DNA of 64,000 nucleotides from Nitrincola iocasae (GCF_008727795.1 NZ_CP044222.1:4065233-4129232); one strand, 5' to 3'; shown: positions 23,738-33,122, counted from the stretch's first letter. The notes: a model not told the origin generated them from the letters alone. Numbers and translations: made by a program.

Positions 23738-24868
23738 ATGCCATTTCAGATGCTTGCAAAAGGGGGCCTTCAGCTCTGGCGATGGGTGGGTTGGTCCCGC
23801 CCTGCTGAAGAACCAGCGCAACAGCAATGGCTGGTTGAACTGCCGTTGGTGCTGCTGAGGCAGTCCAATCTGGAGGATGCCTTGAGCGACTGGCTGAGAC
23901 GCCTGGAGGAGCAACTCTTCTCCAGTGGTGCGACCTTGATTCTGCATACCCCAAAGGGATTGCACAAGGTGGGTCGTGAAGGGCTGTGTTCCCGGCATGA
24001 AAGCTGTCCCTGGGTTGTCTGTGCGGATCGTTGTCCGGCGCTGGGTAGTTTGAACACCTGTATTCAGTGTTTGAGAGTGGGTCGGCATCGGGTGGTATGT
24101 GGTGTGGATGATGGACATGGCAGCGTGGGCATCTTGATGCTGGAGTTCGCCCGACCGCCCCGCCCACACCAGAAGCAACAACTGATTGAAGTGGCCAAGG
24201 TATTAAGCGAAACCCTGGCACTGGTGCTGGATGAGCGCCAGCGTCGGCAACGGGACCTGGCGGCGGAGCGCGCGGTGTTGTCGCGCGAACTGCATGATTC
24301 AGTCGCCCAGGAGCTGAGTTATCTGCAAATACGTGTTAGCTGTATGGCGATGGTCCTGGATAACCCGGAGCACCCGGGAGAAGCGGCGCTGATGCTGCAG
24401 GATTTGAAAACTAATGTGCAACGTGCTCATCGCCAGGTGCGTGAGCTGATCTCCTTGTCACGTCTGACCATGGAGGGGCGCAGCCTGAATGAAGCGATCA
24501 GGGCATCTGTGGATGAGTTCTCACGGCGCAGCAGTTGTGTATTTGAGCTGGATAACCGTGTGCCTGAGCCCTGTATGGGTGCCGAAACCGAGTTGCAGGT
24601 GTTGCACATTGTCCGTGAAGCGCTGGCTAATGTCGTCCGTCACTCGCATGCGCAGCAGGTACTGGTGTGTGTGCGGGCGCTTCCAGGCCAGGGGGTAGAA
24701 GTCAGTGTCGAGGATGATGGTATCGGGCTTCCCCAGCAGGTGGACCCGAGCGGCCACTACGGTTTGCAGATGATGCAGGAGCGGGCCCGGAGTATTTCCG
24801 CCAGTTTGACAGTGGCAGCGCGTCGTCCCAGAGGGACTCGGGTGAGTCTGGTTTGGAGAGACAAGTGA
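23738..24868 (+). CDS. Cytoplasmic NarX/NarQ-type histidine kinase with cysteine-rich sensor
   Basis: 376 residues, no membrane segment. The N-terminal domain (GAF-like, about residues 40-160) carries seven cysteines between 84 and 121 (84, 90, 95, 99, 108, 111, 121). The kinase half has the HisKA_3 box (SRELHDSVAQELSYLQIRV) and ATPase boxes (EDDGIGLP, GHYGLQMMQERA). The cluster recalls the cysteine-rich central module of NarX and the Fe-S sensor NreB, so redox or metal sensing is plausible (inference). GGATGAGG precedes the start. The downstream regulator gene overlaps by 16 bases. Confidence 0.85.
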   Translation: MPFQMLAKGGLQLWRWVGWSRPAEEPAQQQWLVELPLVLLRQSNLEDALSDWLRRLEEQLFSSGATLILHTPKGLHKVGREGLCSRHESCPWVVCADRCPALGSLNTCIQCLRVGRHRVVCGVDDGHGSVGILMLEFARPPRPHQKQQLIEVAKVLSETLALVLDERQRRQRDLAAERAVLSRELHDSVAQELSYLQIRVSCMAMVLDNPEHPGEAALMLQDLKTNVQRAHRQVRELISLSRLTMEGRSLNEAIRASVDEFSRRSSCVFELDNRVPEPCMGAETELQVLHIVREALANVVRHSHAQQVLVCVRALPGQGVEVSVEDDGIGLPQQVDPSGHYGLQMMQERARSISASLTVAARRPRGTRVSLVWRDK

Positions 24869-25536
24869 AGAGCCTATTGAAGCTGCTGCTCGTCGATGAC
24901 CATGCGTTGCTGCGCCAGGGATTGGCGGAGCTGCTCGGTGCGGTGCCTGAATTCCATATTCTGGGGACAGCGGCAAGCGCGGATGAAGGCTTACAACTGG
25001 CATTGGCCGATCCGCCGGATATCGTGTTGCTGGACTGGCACCTGCCCGGTATTCAGGGGAGTGAAGCCTTGCAGCGTTACAAGCACGCTTTGCCGCAGAG
25101 TTTGGTGATCATCCTCACCGCTTCGGATGATCAGGCCGATCTGCGCCAGGCGCTGGCATCAGGGGCCGATGGGTATGTGCTCAAGTATACCGAGCCGGAA
25201 CAGTTGATAACCCAGTTGCGTGGCTGTCACAAGGGTAGCCTGACGCTGGACCCGCTGATGCTACAAGGTCTGCACCAGGCCCCAGTGGCTGAGGCACCTG
25301 ATTCGAGCCAGGTTGAACTGACAGATCGGGAACAACAAACCCTGTTGCTGATCGCCGAGGGCCTAAGCAACAAACTGATTGCTCGTGAGTTGGGTATCAG
25401 TGATGGAACAGTCAAGATCCATGTGAAGCACCTGCTGACAAAGTTGCAGCTGCATTCGCGGCTGGAGCTGGCGGCCTGGGCGCACCGGGGTGGTTTTTTG
25501 CACAGGATGCAGCAGGCATCCAGGAGACAGGAATGA
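24853..25536 (+). CDS. NarL-family response regulator
   Basis: 227 residues: receiver (LLVDDHALLRQGL; phospho-acceptor in PDIVLLDWHLPGIQG; Lys in VLKYTEPEQL) and LuxR-type HTH (ELTDREQQTLLLIAEGLSNKLIARELGISDGTVKIHVKHLLTKL, C-terminal). It is co-transcribed with the upstream kinase and overlaps the next gene by 4 bases. As it stands opposite the tmm operon, that operon is its most likely target (inference). The basic residues after the HTH end in RRQE. Confidence 0.88.
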   Translation: MERQVKSLLKLLLVDDHALLRQGLAELLGAVPEFHILGTAASADEGLQLALADPPDIVLLDWHLPGIQGSEALQRYKHALPQSLVIILTASDDQADLRQALASGADGYVLKYTEPEQLITQLRGCHKGSLTLDPLMLQGLHQAPVAEAPDSSQVELTDREQQTLLLIAEGLSNKLIARELGISDGTVKIHVKHLLTKLQLHSRLELAAWAHRGGFLHRMQQASRRQE

Positions 25537-26333
25537 AGTCATTGTTGACACCTCAGAAAACTCTGAGTAGCTGGTGGTACGGCCTGTTGGCAGGTCTTCG
25601 TCGCGAGCAGGGCCAGGAGTTTGAAAGCCTGCCATTGGCCCTGGCACGCCTGGATCATCAGGGTGCTATCCAGCAACTGAACAAAGGTTGGGAGGAACTG
25701 ACCGGCTACTCGGCCCAGGAGTGTCTTTATCGTGCGCAGGTCAGCTTTGTGCATCCTGAGGACCAACCGCTGTGGAAGCAGACGCTGGTGCGATTGGCCA
25801 AGGCACCACTGGGTGCCTGGGAGCAGATGCAGTTGCGTTTTCTGACGCCTGGCGGCGAACGGCGCTGGGTTGAAGTAAGGATCAGGCATTACAGTCGAGG
25901 CTTTATCGTCAGCCTCGGTGATGCCACTTTGCAGGTGCAGGAGCAACAGGCGCTGGCAGCCAGCCATCGCAGCCTGTGTAATTTGCTCGATAGCCTGCCC
26001 GCGATGGTGTACCGCTGTCGTAATAACCGCCACTGGACCATGGAGTATGTCAGCCAAGGTTGCGTTGATCTGACGGGTTATCGGCCGGATCAGTTGATTA
26101 ATAGCCAGGTTGTCACCTTCAACAGCCTGATCCATCCAGAGGATCGGGACAGAGTCTGGACCGAGGTGCAGCAGAGCTTGCAGGCTAGTCGCCCGGTCTA
26201 TCTGGACTACCGACTGATTACGGCTCAGGGCACTATTCGCACTGTCCATGAACGCGCCAGCGGTATCTTCTCGGACAATGGCGATGTGCTTGGGGTTGAG
26301 GGCATTATATTTGTTTCACCTGCGCCGCACTGA
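25533..26333 (+). CDS. Tandem-PAS protein without output domain
   Basis: 266 residues. Two PAS domains (about 38-135 and 150-262): ALARLDHQGAIQQLNKGWEELTGYSAQE with RWVEVRIRHYSRGFIVSLGDAT, then LLDSLPAMVYRCRNNRHWTMEYVSQGCVDLTGY with VEGIIFVSPAPH. Nothing catalytic follows. It overlaps the response regulator gene by 4 bases, so it is made with the two-component system. It may deliver a signal to the kinase or act as a separate binding protein (inference). Confidence 0.8.
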   Translation: MKSLLTPQKTLSSWWYGLLAGLRREQGQEFESLPLALARLDHQGAIQQLNKGWEELTGYSAQECLYRAQVSFVHPEDQPLWKQTLVRLAKAPLGAWEQMQLRFLTPGGERRWVEVRIRHYSRGFIVSLGDATLQVQEQQALAASHRSLCNLLDSLPAMVYRCRNNRHWTMEYVSQGCVDLTGYRPDQLINSQVVTFNSLIHPEDRDRVWTEVQQSLQASRPVYLDYRLITAQGTIRTVHERASGIFSDNGDVLGVEGIIFVSPAPH

Positions 26334-26390
26334 TGGCTACTTATAGCTACCAACAGTAAAACTCCAGTAACAAACTACAGAGGACTTAAC

Positions 26391-27257
26391 ATGCAACACG
26401 ATACTCACCACTTTATTCTTAAAGTCAGCTGCCCGGCTACCTCGGGCATCGTCGCGGCGGTGGCGTCTTATCTGTCTGATAACAGCTGTTACATCAGCGA
26501 AATGTCTCAGTTCGATGATGAATTCAGCGGTCGGTTTTTCATGCGCGCGGTGTTTCGTTTCAATGCTGGCCATGTAGGTGATATCAAGGCGATCCAGGCT
26601 GGGTTTGTTGAAGTGGCTGGCCGTTTCGACATGACCTGGGAGCTGCACAGCAGTGATGGTCCGATGCGGGTGCTGCTTATGGTGAGCAAGTTTGACCACT
26701 GTCTGACCGATCTGTTGTATCGTTACCACAAGGGCGAAATGGATATGCAGATTACCGCTATCGTCTCCAACCATCTGGATTTGCGCCCGATGGCTGAGCG
26801 AGAGGGTATCCGATTTGTGTATTTGCCAGTAACCAGGGAAAATAAGCTGCAGCAAGAGCAGCAACTGATACAGCTAGTCGAGGAAACGGGTACGGAGCTG
26901 GTGGTGCTGGCGCGCTATATGCAAATTCTGTCTGATGACTTATGTAAACAGTTGGCCGGTCGGGCGATTAATATCCACCACTCTTTCCTGCCCGGCTTTA
27001 AAGGCGCAAAGCCTTACCACCAGGCGTTTGACCGAGGGGTTAAACTGATTGGTGCCACAGCGCATTATGTGACTTCAGATCTTGATGAGGGCCCGATCAT
27101 CGAACAGGAAGTGCAGCGGGTGGATCATGGCTACAAACCCGAAGATCTAGTCAATATAGGTCGTGATACCGAAACAGTAGCGTTGTCGAAAGCGGTAAAA
27201 TACCATCTTGAGCATCGCGTATTTCTCAATCAGGACAAAACGGTGATTTTCCGATGA
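26391..27257 (+). CDS. purU: Formyltetrahydrofolate deformylase
   Basis: 288 residues. N-terminal ACT domain (FILKVSCPATSGIVAAVASYLSDNSC, shortened) and C-terminal formyltransferase-like domain with the hydrolysis centre INIHHSFLPGFKGAKPYHQAF and TSDLDEGPIIEQ. PurU hydrolyses 10-formyl-THF to formate and THF. Next to folD and the demethylases it should complete the release of formaldehyde carbon as formate. Overlaps folD by 4 bases (ATGA). Confidence 0.93.
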   Translation: MQHDTHHFILKVSCPATSGIVAAVASYLSDNSCYISEMSQFDDEFSGRFFMRAVFRFNAGHVGDIKAIQAGFVEVAGRFDMTWELHSSDGPMRVLLMVSKFDHCLTDLLYRYHKGEMDMQITAIVSNHLDLRPMAEREGIRFVYLPVTRENKLQQEQQLIQLVEETGTELVVLARYMQILSDDLCKQLAGRAINIHHSFLPGFKGAKPYHQAFDRGVKLIGATAHYVTSDLDEGPIIEQEVQRVDHGYKPEDLVNIGRDTETVALSKAVKYHLEHRVFLNQDKTVIFR

Positions 27258-28150
27258 ATACACAGCTAGCATTGCAGGATGCGCCCTTTAAGCGCATTGA
27301 TGGTAAACGCGCCTCGGCTCGGGTGCTATCTGAAGTGGCTGAACAGGTAAAGCAACTGCAACAGCAGGGTGCCCAGCCAGGTCTGGCGGTGGTGCTGATT
27401 GGCGAAGATCCGGCCAGTCAGGTGTATGTGCGCAATAAAGTACTGCGTGCTGCCGAGGTGGGTATCTATTCCCTGGAACACAAGCTAGCCGCCGATACCA
27501 CACAAGCCGACTTGTTGGCGCTGATCGATTCGTTGAATAACGACCCGCAAATTCATGGCATTCTGGTACAGCTGCCCCTGCCTGAAGGTATGGATGAAAC
27601 CCGAGTGTTGGAATCAATCAACCCATTGAAAGATGTGGATGGTTTTCACAGTAGCAATGTCGGTGGGCTGAGCCAGGGACGCAAGGTACTGACTCCCTGT
27701 ACACCAGCGGGCTGCATGCGCTTGCTGCATGACACCTGCGGTGACCTGTCTGGTTTGCATGCGGTGGTGGTAGGACGCTCCAATATCGTCGGTAAACCTA
27801 TGGCCGCCCTGCTGCTGCAAGCCAATTGCAGCGTGACCCTGGTGCATTCGCGCTCGCGGGATATAGAACGCCTGTGTCGTGACGCCGATATTCTGGTTGC
27901 GGCGGTTGGTCGTCCGAAGATGATCAAGCGCGACTGGCTCAAGTCCGGTGCGGTAGTGATCGATGTCGGTATTAATCGCATTGCATCAGACAGTGGCACC
28001 CGGCTGGTGGGTGATGTCGACTACGAGGATGTCTACGATCAAGTGGCCGCGATTACGCCGGTTCCCGGTGGTGTTGGCCCGATGACCATTGCCATGCTGA
28101 TGCAGAATACCCTGGACGCGGCGCGGATGCAGTTGAGCAAAGGCGAGTAG
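27254..28150 (+). CDS. folD: Methylene-THF dehydrogenase / methenyl-THF cyclohydrolase
   Basis: 298 residues. Family motifs: the active-site Lys region SQVYVRNKVLRA, DVDGFHSSNVG, VVGRSNIVGKPMA (NADP site) and PVPGGVGPMTIAMLMQNT. It converts 5,10-methylene-THF to 10-formyl-THF. Together with purU this takes methylene-THF from the Tdm and Dmm reactions to formate. A housekeeping folD may exist elsewhere, so this one may be a pathway-dedicated copy (inference). Confidence 0.93.
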   Translation: MNTQLALQDAPFKRIDGKRASARVLSEVAEQVKQLQQQGAQPGLAVVLIGEDPASQVYVRNKVLRAAEVGIYSLEHKLAADTTQADLLALIDSLNNDPQIHGILVQLPLPEGMDETRVLESINPLKDVDGFHSSNVGGLSQGRKVLTPCTPAGCMRLLHDTCGDLSGLHAVVVGRSNIVGKPMAALLLQANCSVTLVHSRSRDIERLCRDADILVAAVGRPKMIKRDWLKSGAVVIDVGINRIASDSGTRLVGDVDYEDVYDQVAAITPVPGGVGPMTIAMLMQNTLDAARMQLSKGE

Positions 28151-28171
28151 CAAACTCCCGGTTATGTTTTC

Positions 28172-28217
28172 TGCCCTCACATAGGGCGCGCAGCGCCCTA
28201 TGTGAGGGCAGTTTTAC
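28172..28217 (+). terminator. Strong intrinsic terminator after folD
   Basis: Perfect 18-bp stem, TGCCCTCACATAGGGCGC (28172-28189) and its complement (28193-28210), with a 3-base loop and GTTTTACTT after it. It ends the purU-folD transcript and isolates the next operon. Confidence 0.9.
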
Positions 28218-28235
28218 TTAGCGCCTCTTCCTAGC

Positions 28236-28250
28236 TGTGCATGATGCACA
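28236..28250. promoter_or_regulatory. Palindrome upstream of the oxygenase/BMP operon, copy 1
   Basis: TGTGCATGATGCACA. It shares the frame TGTGC-N4-TGCACA with copy 2 at 28346-28360. Candidate operator, perhaps for the PucR-type regulator that ends the operon. Confidence 0.5.
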
Positions 28251-28345
28251 ATTTATGCTTCGCAATCAGACCTGTTTTTTGTAGAAAGCCTCCCTTCATG
28301 CCATGGCACACCTCTTGCTTTAACAACTAATACAGAAAGTTGCTA

Positions 28346-28360
28346 TGTGCCCAGTGCACA
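28346..28360. promoter_or_regulatory. Palindrome upstream of the oxygenase/BMP operon, copy 2
   Basis: TGTGCCCAGTGCACA, 110 bp from copy 1 and 24 bp before the oxygenase start, so it covers the leader or promoter. Confidence 0.5.
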
Positions 28361-28384
28361 GTCTTTTCAACGGGAGATGCTTGC

Positions 28385-29422
28385 ATGAACACGGTTATTA
28401 CAGGGTTGGGGCCTCGCGCGGTTACCGCCTCTGGCCTGGACGCCAGAAGTCTCGATTTTTCAGAAATACCCCAAATTGATATTTCACCCTTGTATGGCTC
28501 TGACCAACAGGCCCGCTTACGCGTGGGCGAAGAAGTTCGTACGGCGTGTACGCAGGTAGGGTTTTTTTATGTCACCGGCCATCAGGTACCTCAAAGTGTT
28601 ATTGATGCGACTTTCTCGGCGGCCAAAAGCTTCTTTGCCCTCCCCCTGAGTGAAAAAATCAAACTGGACATTAATCGCTCAATGAATATGCGGGGCTATA
28701 CCCCGTTATTGCATGAAAATACCAATGTTGAAGGTAAAGGAGATCTGCACGAAGGGTTTGATATCGCTTTGGATGTGCCGCTGGATGATGCGGATGTCTG
28801 TGCCGGTGTGTTTGGCTATGGACCGAATCAGTGGCCGGAGAATCTGCCAAGCTTTCGTGAAGCGCTGCAGGCTTACCATCAGGCGATGCTGGATTTGGGC
28901 AGCATGATCTTTCGCGCCTTTGCGCTGGCGTTGGAGTTAGATGAGCAGTATTTCCTGCCTTATATTACCAAGCCGATGGCGCATATGCGGGTACTTTCTT
29001 ACCCCTCTCAAGAGGGACAGGTCGATGAACAGCAGATTGGCATAGGCCCTCATTCCGATTATGAATGTTTCACCATTTTGCGTACTGATGAAGTGCCGGC
29101 GCTGCAGGTTCTGAATAGTCAGGGGGACTGGATACAAGCACCACCGATTCCGGGGGCTTTTGTGGTCAATGTCGGTGATTTGATGGCGCGTTGGACCAAT
29201 AATTATTTTGCCTCCACCCTGCATCGCGTCATTAATGCCTCAGGACGTGAAAGATTTTCTATTCCGTTTTTCTTTGGGCCTAATTCCCAAAGCCTGATTG
29301 AGGTACTGCCGACCTGCCAGAATCCAGATTGGCCGGCGCAATACCCGCCAATCATATCCGGGGACTATATCCGCTCCCGGTTTGATCAAACCTATCAGCT
29401 TCGTCAACCCACAACTCTCTAA
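28385..29422 (+). CDS. Isopenicillin-N-synthase-family 2-oxoglutarate/Fe(II) oxygenase
   Basis: 346 residues from ATG 28385 (GGGAG 10 bases upstream). An N-terminal DIOX_N domain (PQIDISPLYG, ACTQVGFFYVTGHQVP) and the jelly-roll core with iron ligands HSD (GPHSDYECFTIL) and His (STLHRVI), plus RERFS for the co-substrate. The substrate is unknown. It heads an operon with a BMP-type nucleoside importer and PucR regulator, which makes a purine, pyrimidine or nucleoside-like substrate the best guess (inference). Thymine hydroxylases belong to the same superfamily but this is not proof. Confidence 0.85.
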   Translation: MNTVITGLGPRAVTASGLDARSLDFSEIPQIDISPLYGSDQQARLRVGEEVRTACTQVGFFYVTGHQVPQSVIDATFSAAKSFFALPLSEKIKLDINRSMNMRGYTPLLHENTNVEGKGDLHEGFDIALDVPLDDADVCAGVFGYGPNQWPENLPSFREALQAYHQAMLDLGSMIFRAFALALELDEQYFLPYITKPMAHMRVLSYPSQEGQVDEQQIGIGPHSDYECFTILRTDEVPALQVLNSQGDWIQAPPIPGAFVVNVGDLMARWTNNYFASTLHRVINASGRERFSIPFFFGPNSQSLIEVLPTCQNPDWPAQYPPIISGDYIRSRFDQTYQLRQPTTL

Positions 29423-29439
29423 ATTGAATGAGGTGACTT

Positions 29440-30540
29440 ATGCACCGCTTATCTGTTCCTGCTGTATCACGTTTTGCTGCTGGCTTAGTGTTGTTTTCCG
29501 TGGCGTGTTTCAGCCAGGCTGAGCCTTTTACGTTGGAAGGTGATCCTGTTGTTGCCTTTATCTATGCCTCGCCTGCCAAGGATGGGGGCTGGAATGAGGC
29601 TATTGATAACGCCCGCCAGAAAGTTGCAGATCAACTGGATGTGAAGGTGATGGTGGCTGAAAGCATTCCTGAAGAAGCTTCCGCACTGGTGAATGCAATT
29701 GATCTGTTTGTTCGTCGTGGTGCCAATATTATCGTTGCCACCACCTATGGTTATTCTGAAGGAGTCAAGCAGGCGGCGGAAAAGTATCCGCATGTCGCCT
29801 TTCTTTCAGCATCCGGCATTTACAACTCAGAGAATCTGGAGAGCTTCTACGCCAGAACCTACGAGGCCTGGTACCTGGCTGGCATGGCGGCGGCGGCGGT
29901 TAGCGAAACCAATAAACTGGGCATGCTCGGTGGTTTCCCTGTGTCGGTAGTGAACTGGGATATTAATGGCTTTGCATTGGGGGTTCAGTCCAGCCATCCG
30001 CAAACAACCGTTAATGCCATCTATACCAATTCCTGGTGGGACCCGGTTCGTGAAGGACAAGCCGCGCAGTCACTGATTGAAATGGGTGCCGATGTCATTG
30101 CCAACAACCTTTCCTCTTCAGCACCCTTTTCGGCCGCTGAACGCAATGACCATTACAGCGTTGGTTTTCAATTGGATATGAGCGGTGCGGCCCCTAATGG
30201 CCACCTGACATCGGTGGTATTCAACTGGGACAAGTACCTGGTACCGACTATCCAGAAAATCATTGACGGTAGCTGGGAGCCAAATCCCTATGGTGCTTTT
30301 CCTGGATTGGCCGAGGGTGTAGTGGATATCACCCCGCTGCATGCTGATGTACCTGCTGAAGCGCTGGCTCAAATTGAAGCAGCCAAAGCCGAAATGATAA
30401 GCGGTCAATTCTCACCCTTCACCGGGCCGCTGTTCAAACAGGATGGCACTGAAGTGCTGGCCGAAGGCGCTGAACTTGATGCGGGAGCGGTGTGGGAGAT
30501 GGATTATCTGGTTAAGGGTGTTGTCGGGTCAACACGCTGA
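29440..30540 (+). CDS. BMP-family substrate-binding protein of an ABC importer
   Basis: 366 residues. Signal peptide with cleavage near FSQAEP, then the BMP/Med fold (VVAFIYASPAKDGGWNEAID, GANIIVATTYGYSEGVKQAAEKYP). Binds nucleosides or purine-type molecules in known members. SD GAGGTG. The stop codon overlaps the ATPase start (TGATG). The protein has no lipobox, so it is free in the periplasm rather than membrane-anchored. Confidence 0.88.
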   Translation: MHRLSVPAVSRFAAGLVLFSVACFSQAEPFTLEGDPVVAFIYASPAKDGGWNEAIDNARQKVADQLDVKVMVAESIPEEASALVNAIDLFVRRGANIIVATTYGYSEGVKQAAEKYPHVAFLSASGIYNSENLESFYARTYEAWYLAGMAAAAVSETNKLGMLGGFPVSVVNWDINGFALGVQSSHPQTTVNAIYTNSWWDPVREGQAAQSLIEMGADVIANNLSSSAPFSAAERNDHYSVGFQLDMSGAAPNGHLTSVVFNWDKYLVPTIQKIIDGSWEPNPYGAFPGLAEGVVDITPLHADVPAEALAQIEAAKAEMISGQFSPFTGPLFKQDGTEVLAEGAELDAGAVWEMDYLVKGVVGSTR

Positions 30541-32054
30541 TGAGCCAAGCTGATTTTCAGACACTGCATCTTCGTGGTTTGTGCAAACGCTTTGGTGAGC
30601 GCACTGTGTTGGATAATGCTGGCTTTGAACTCAATTCCGGTGAGGTGCATGCACTGCTGGGCGAAAACGGTGCCGGTAAATCGACACTGATGAATCTGCT
30701 CACCGGTGTGTATGTGCCAGATCAAGGCGAGATAGTCCTGGATGGACAGCCTTGCTCGATCCGCAAGCCTGCCGATGCTACCGCACATGGAATCGGTATG
30801 GTGCATCAGCATTATCGGCTGGTGGAGCGCTTCAGTGTTGCCGAGAACCTGATACTGGCGGCTGATCGCGTCCCTGAACTGCAGCGCTTATCGGTAGCGG
30901 CCAAAACCTTGCAGACAACGGCTGAGCAGCTAGGGCTAACCCTTGATCCTTATGCACGGGTTGCTGATCTTTCTGTGGCTGAGCGCCAGCGTGCGGAAAT
31001 CTGCAAGGTGCTGGCTTTGGGGGCACGTATTCTGATTCTGGATGAACCTACCGCTGTACTCACCGATGCTGAATCAGCAAGCCTGTTGGCGGCTATTCAG
31101 CGGATGGCTAATACCGGTAAAGGGGTCATTCTGATTACCCATAAGCTCAGGGAAGTGGTGGGTCACAGTGACCGGGTGACCATCCTGCGCCAGGGGAAAA
31201 CGGTAGCTTCCAACTTATCCACAGGGTCTCTCACCCAGGCACAAATTGCCCATCTGATGATGGGGGATGTGGCTGCGCCGCAGCGGCAACCCTCCAATCT
31301 GCAACCCCATGGCGCTGATTTATTGGTTGCGGTTGGCTTGAATGCTTCACGCAATGATGGCTCCACGGCTGTTTCTGATGTGGCTATCAGGTTACGTCGT
31401 GGAGAGATTGTCGGTGTGGCGGGTGTTGGCGGACATGGTCAGGCACAGCTCTGCGAGGCATTAATGGGACTCCTGCCAGTCGATAGCGGATCATTACAGC
31501 TGGATGGCTTTTCCATCTCGAACAGTTCAGTTTCGCAGCGTCGCGGCTACGGATTGCGTTATATACCCGCCGACCGTGCCGCTAATGCGCTGGCTCTGGA
31601 GTTGCCGGTCAGCGATAACCTGGCGCTGACGCAGGTGGCCTCAGGGCGCAAAGGACGACTTTGGATTTCACCTAAAGGCCTGTCTCAGGATGCGCAAAAA
31701 GCCATTACAGAGCATCGGATTACCGGTGCAAGCCCTCAGGGCGTGACTCGGCTGCTCTCAGGAGGCAATGCACAAAAACTGGTGCTGGCCCGGGAGCTGG
31801 ATCAGGATTGTGTTGTAGCCATTGCCCACTCACCCACCCGTGGGCTGGATGTGAAGTCCTGTGGCACGGTACATGCCGCCTTACGCGAACTGACTTCCCG
31901 TGGCGGTGCTGTCTTGCTGATTAGTGAAGACCTGGAGGAAATCATGACCTTATCTGACCGTATTCTGGTGATGAATGCTGGACGCATCACCGGAGAGTTG
32001 CCTGGTACGGCCAGTGCCAACGAAATCGGTGCGCTGATGATAGGAGGCCACTGA
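30540..32054 (+). CDS. Nucleoside-type ABC importer ATPase (two ATPase domains)
   Basis: 504 residues, two ABC domains. The first has GENGAGKST (Walker A), LSVAERQRAEICKVL (signature degenerate) and ILILDEPTAVLT (Walker B). The second is weakly conserved: it has LLSGGNAQKLVLARE and the sequence VVAIAHSPTRGLDVK (D box) but lacks a clear Walker A, as is usual for this family (NupA/YufO type). It energises the two permeases below. Confidence 0.9.
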   Translation: MSQADFQTLHLRGLCKRFGERTVLDNAGFELNSGEVHALLGENGAGKSTLMNLLTGVYVPDQGEIVLDGQPCSIRKPADATAHGIGMVHQHYRLVERFSVAENLILAADRVPELQRLSVAAKTLQTTAEQLGLTLDPYARVADLSVAERQRAEICKVLALGARILILDEPTAVLTDAESASLLAAIQRMANTGKGVILITHKLREVVGHSDRVTILRQGKTVASNLSTGSLTQAQIAHLMMGDVAAPQRQPSNLQPHGADLLVAVGLNASRNDGSTAVSDVAIRLRRGEIVGVAGVGGHGQAQLCEALMGLLPVDSGSLQLDGFSISNSSVSQRRGYGLRYIPADRAANALALELPVSDNLALTQVASGRKGRLWISPKGLSQDAQKAITEHRITGASPQGVTRLLSGGNAQKLVLARELDQDCVVAIAHSPTRGLDVKSCGTVHAALRELTSRGGAVLLISEDLEEIMTLSDRILVMNAGRITGELPGTASANEIGALMIGGH

Positions 32055-33122
32055 ATGGCTGTGCAGTTTGCTCTCCAGCGTCGGCTAGACATATCCTTTT
32101 TAAGAAGCTCCCTGACCTTTGCCGCTGGGCTGTTGTTGGGTGGGGTGCTCTGTGTAGCGCTACTGGTTCAGGCAGGTGTGCCTGCCGACATGCTGTTTGA
32201 AGATTTGGTCTGGCAGGTGTTCTTTCAAACGGATGGACTGGCTCAGACCTTAACCCTGTCGATACCCCTGATTCTGGCTGGTTTGTCTGCGGCCTTGGCA
32301 CTGCGCGTAAAGTTCTGGAATATCGGTATTGAAGGGCAGCTTTGGTTAGGTGCGATTGCCGCCATGGCGGTATCGATCAACGGGATTGGCGGTGAGAGCT
32401 ATCGCTGGGTACTCATGCTACTGGCGGCGATGGCGGGCGGTGCGGTATGGATCGCTATCCCCTTGTGGTTGAAAGAGCGTTTTCACGCCAGTGAACTGGT
32501 TGTGACCTTGCTGTTAACCAACGTGGCCTATCAGCTGTTGCAGCATCTGCTGTTTGGGGTCTGGCGAGATCCTACGCAAAGCTTTCCAATTTCACCCGCT
32601 ATTACCGCATCAGAACGCTTAACTAAGCTAGGCTTTGGCAATTTGCACACGGGATTATTTGTCTCCATCGGCATGGTGTTACTGGTTATGTGGATCATGG
32701 AGCGCAGTCGTTTTGGCTTCCAGTCGCGTGTTTTGGGTGCTAACAGACGGGTTGCCGAAGCCAGTGGTATCGCTGTGGGAACGACCCTGGTGGTGATGGT
32801 CTTGCTGTCAGGCGCTATGGCTGGTCTAGCCGGAGGTCTGCTGGTGGCGGGAACCGAATACCGGTTGACGCAGCATCTGGGTTGGAACATGACCTTTTCT
32901 GGAATCGTGATTGCCTTTATTGCCCGCTTCCGGCCGTTTTGGGTGCTACCTGTGGCGGTGGTTTTGGCGGGTGTCTATAACGCCGGAGCCTCTCTCAAGG
33001 TATTTTACGGTTTGACCGAAGCTACGGTGTTGCTGATGCAAGGCATCGTGCTGCTTTCGCTATTGTGGTGTCAGTTTATGGCGGCATTTCGCATCGACCG
33101 ACGCAAAGAGGTGACTGTATGA
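32055..33122 (+). CDS. ABC importer permease 1 (nucleoside type)
   Basis: 355 residues, about ten membrane segments. Family motif region SLTFAAGLLLGGVLC, LKFWNIGIEGQLWLGAIAAM (shortened; the IGIEGQ motif is typical). AGGAGG precedes the start. It overlaps permease 2 by four bases (ATGA) and is homologous to it, forming the heterodimeric channel. Confidence 0.9.
   Translation: MAVQFALQRRLDISFLRSSLTFAAGLLLGGVLCVALLVQAGVPADMLFEDLVWQVFFQTDGLAQTLTLSIPLILAGLSAALALRVKFWNIGIEGQLWLGAIAAMAVSINGIGGESYRWVLMLLAAMAGGAVWIAIPLWLKERFHASELVVTLLLTNVAYQLLQHLLFGVWRDPTQSFPISPAITASERLTKLGFGNLHTGLFVSIGMVLLVMWIMERSRFGFQSRVLGANRRVAEASGIAVGTTLVVMVLLSGAMAGLAGGLLVAGTEYRLTQHLGWNMTFSGIVIAFIARFRPFWVLPVAVVLAGVYNAGASLKVFYGLTEATVLLMQGIVLLSLLWCQFMAAFRIDRRKEVTV

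Noticed and set aside
28172..28217. Long inverted repeat as an attC site or insertion-sequence end
   Set aside because: It lacks RYYYAAC/GTTRRRY cores, lies far from the array, follows folD directly and ends in T residues, so it is a terminator.
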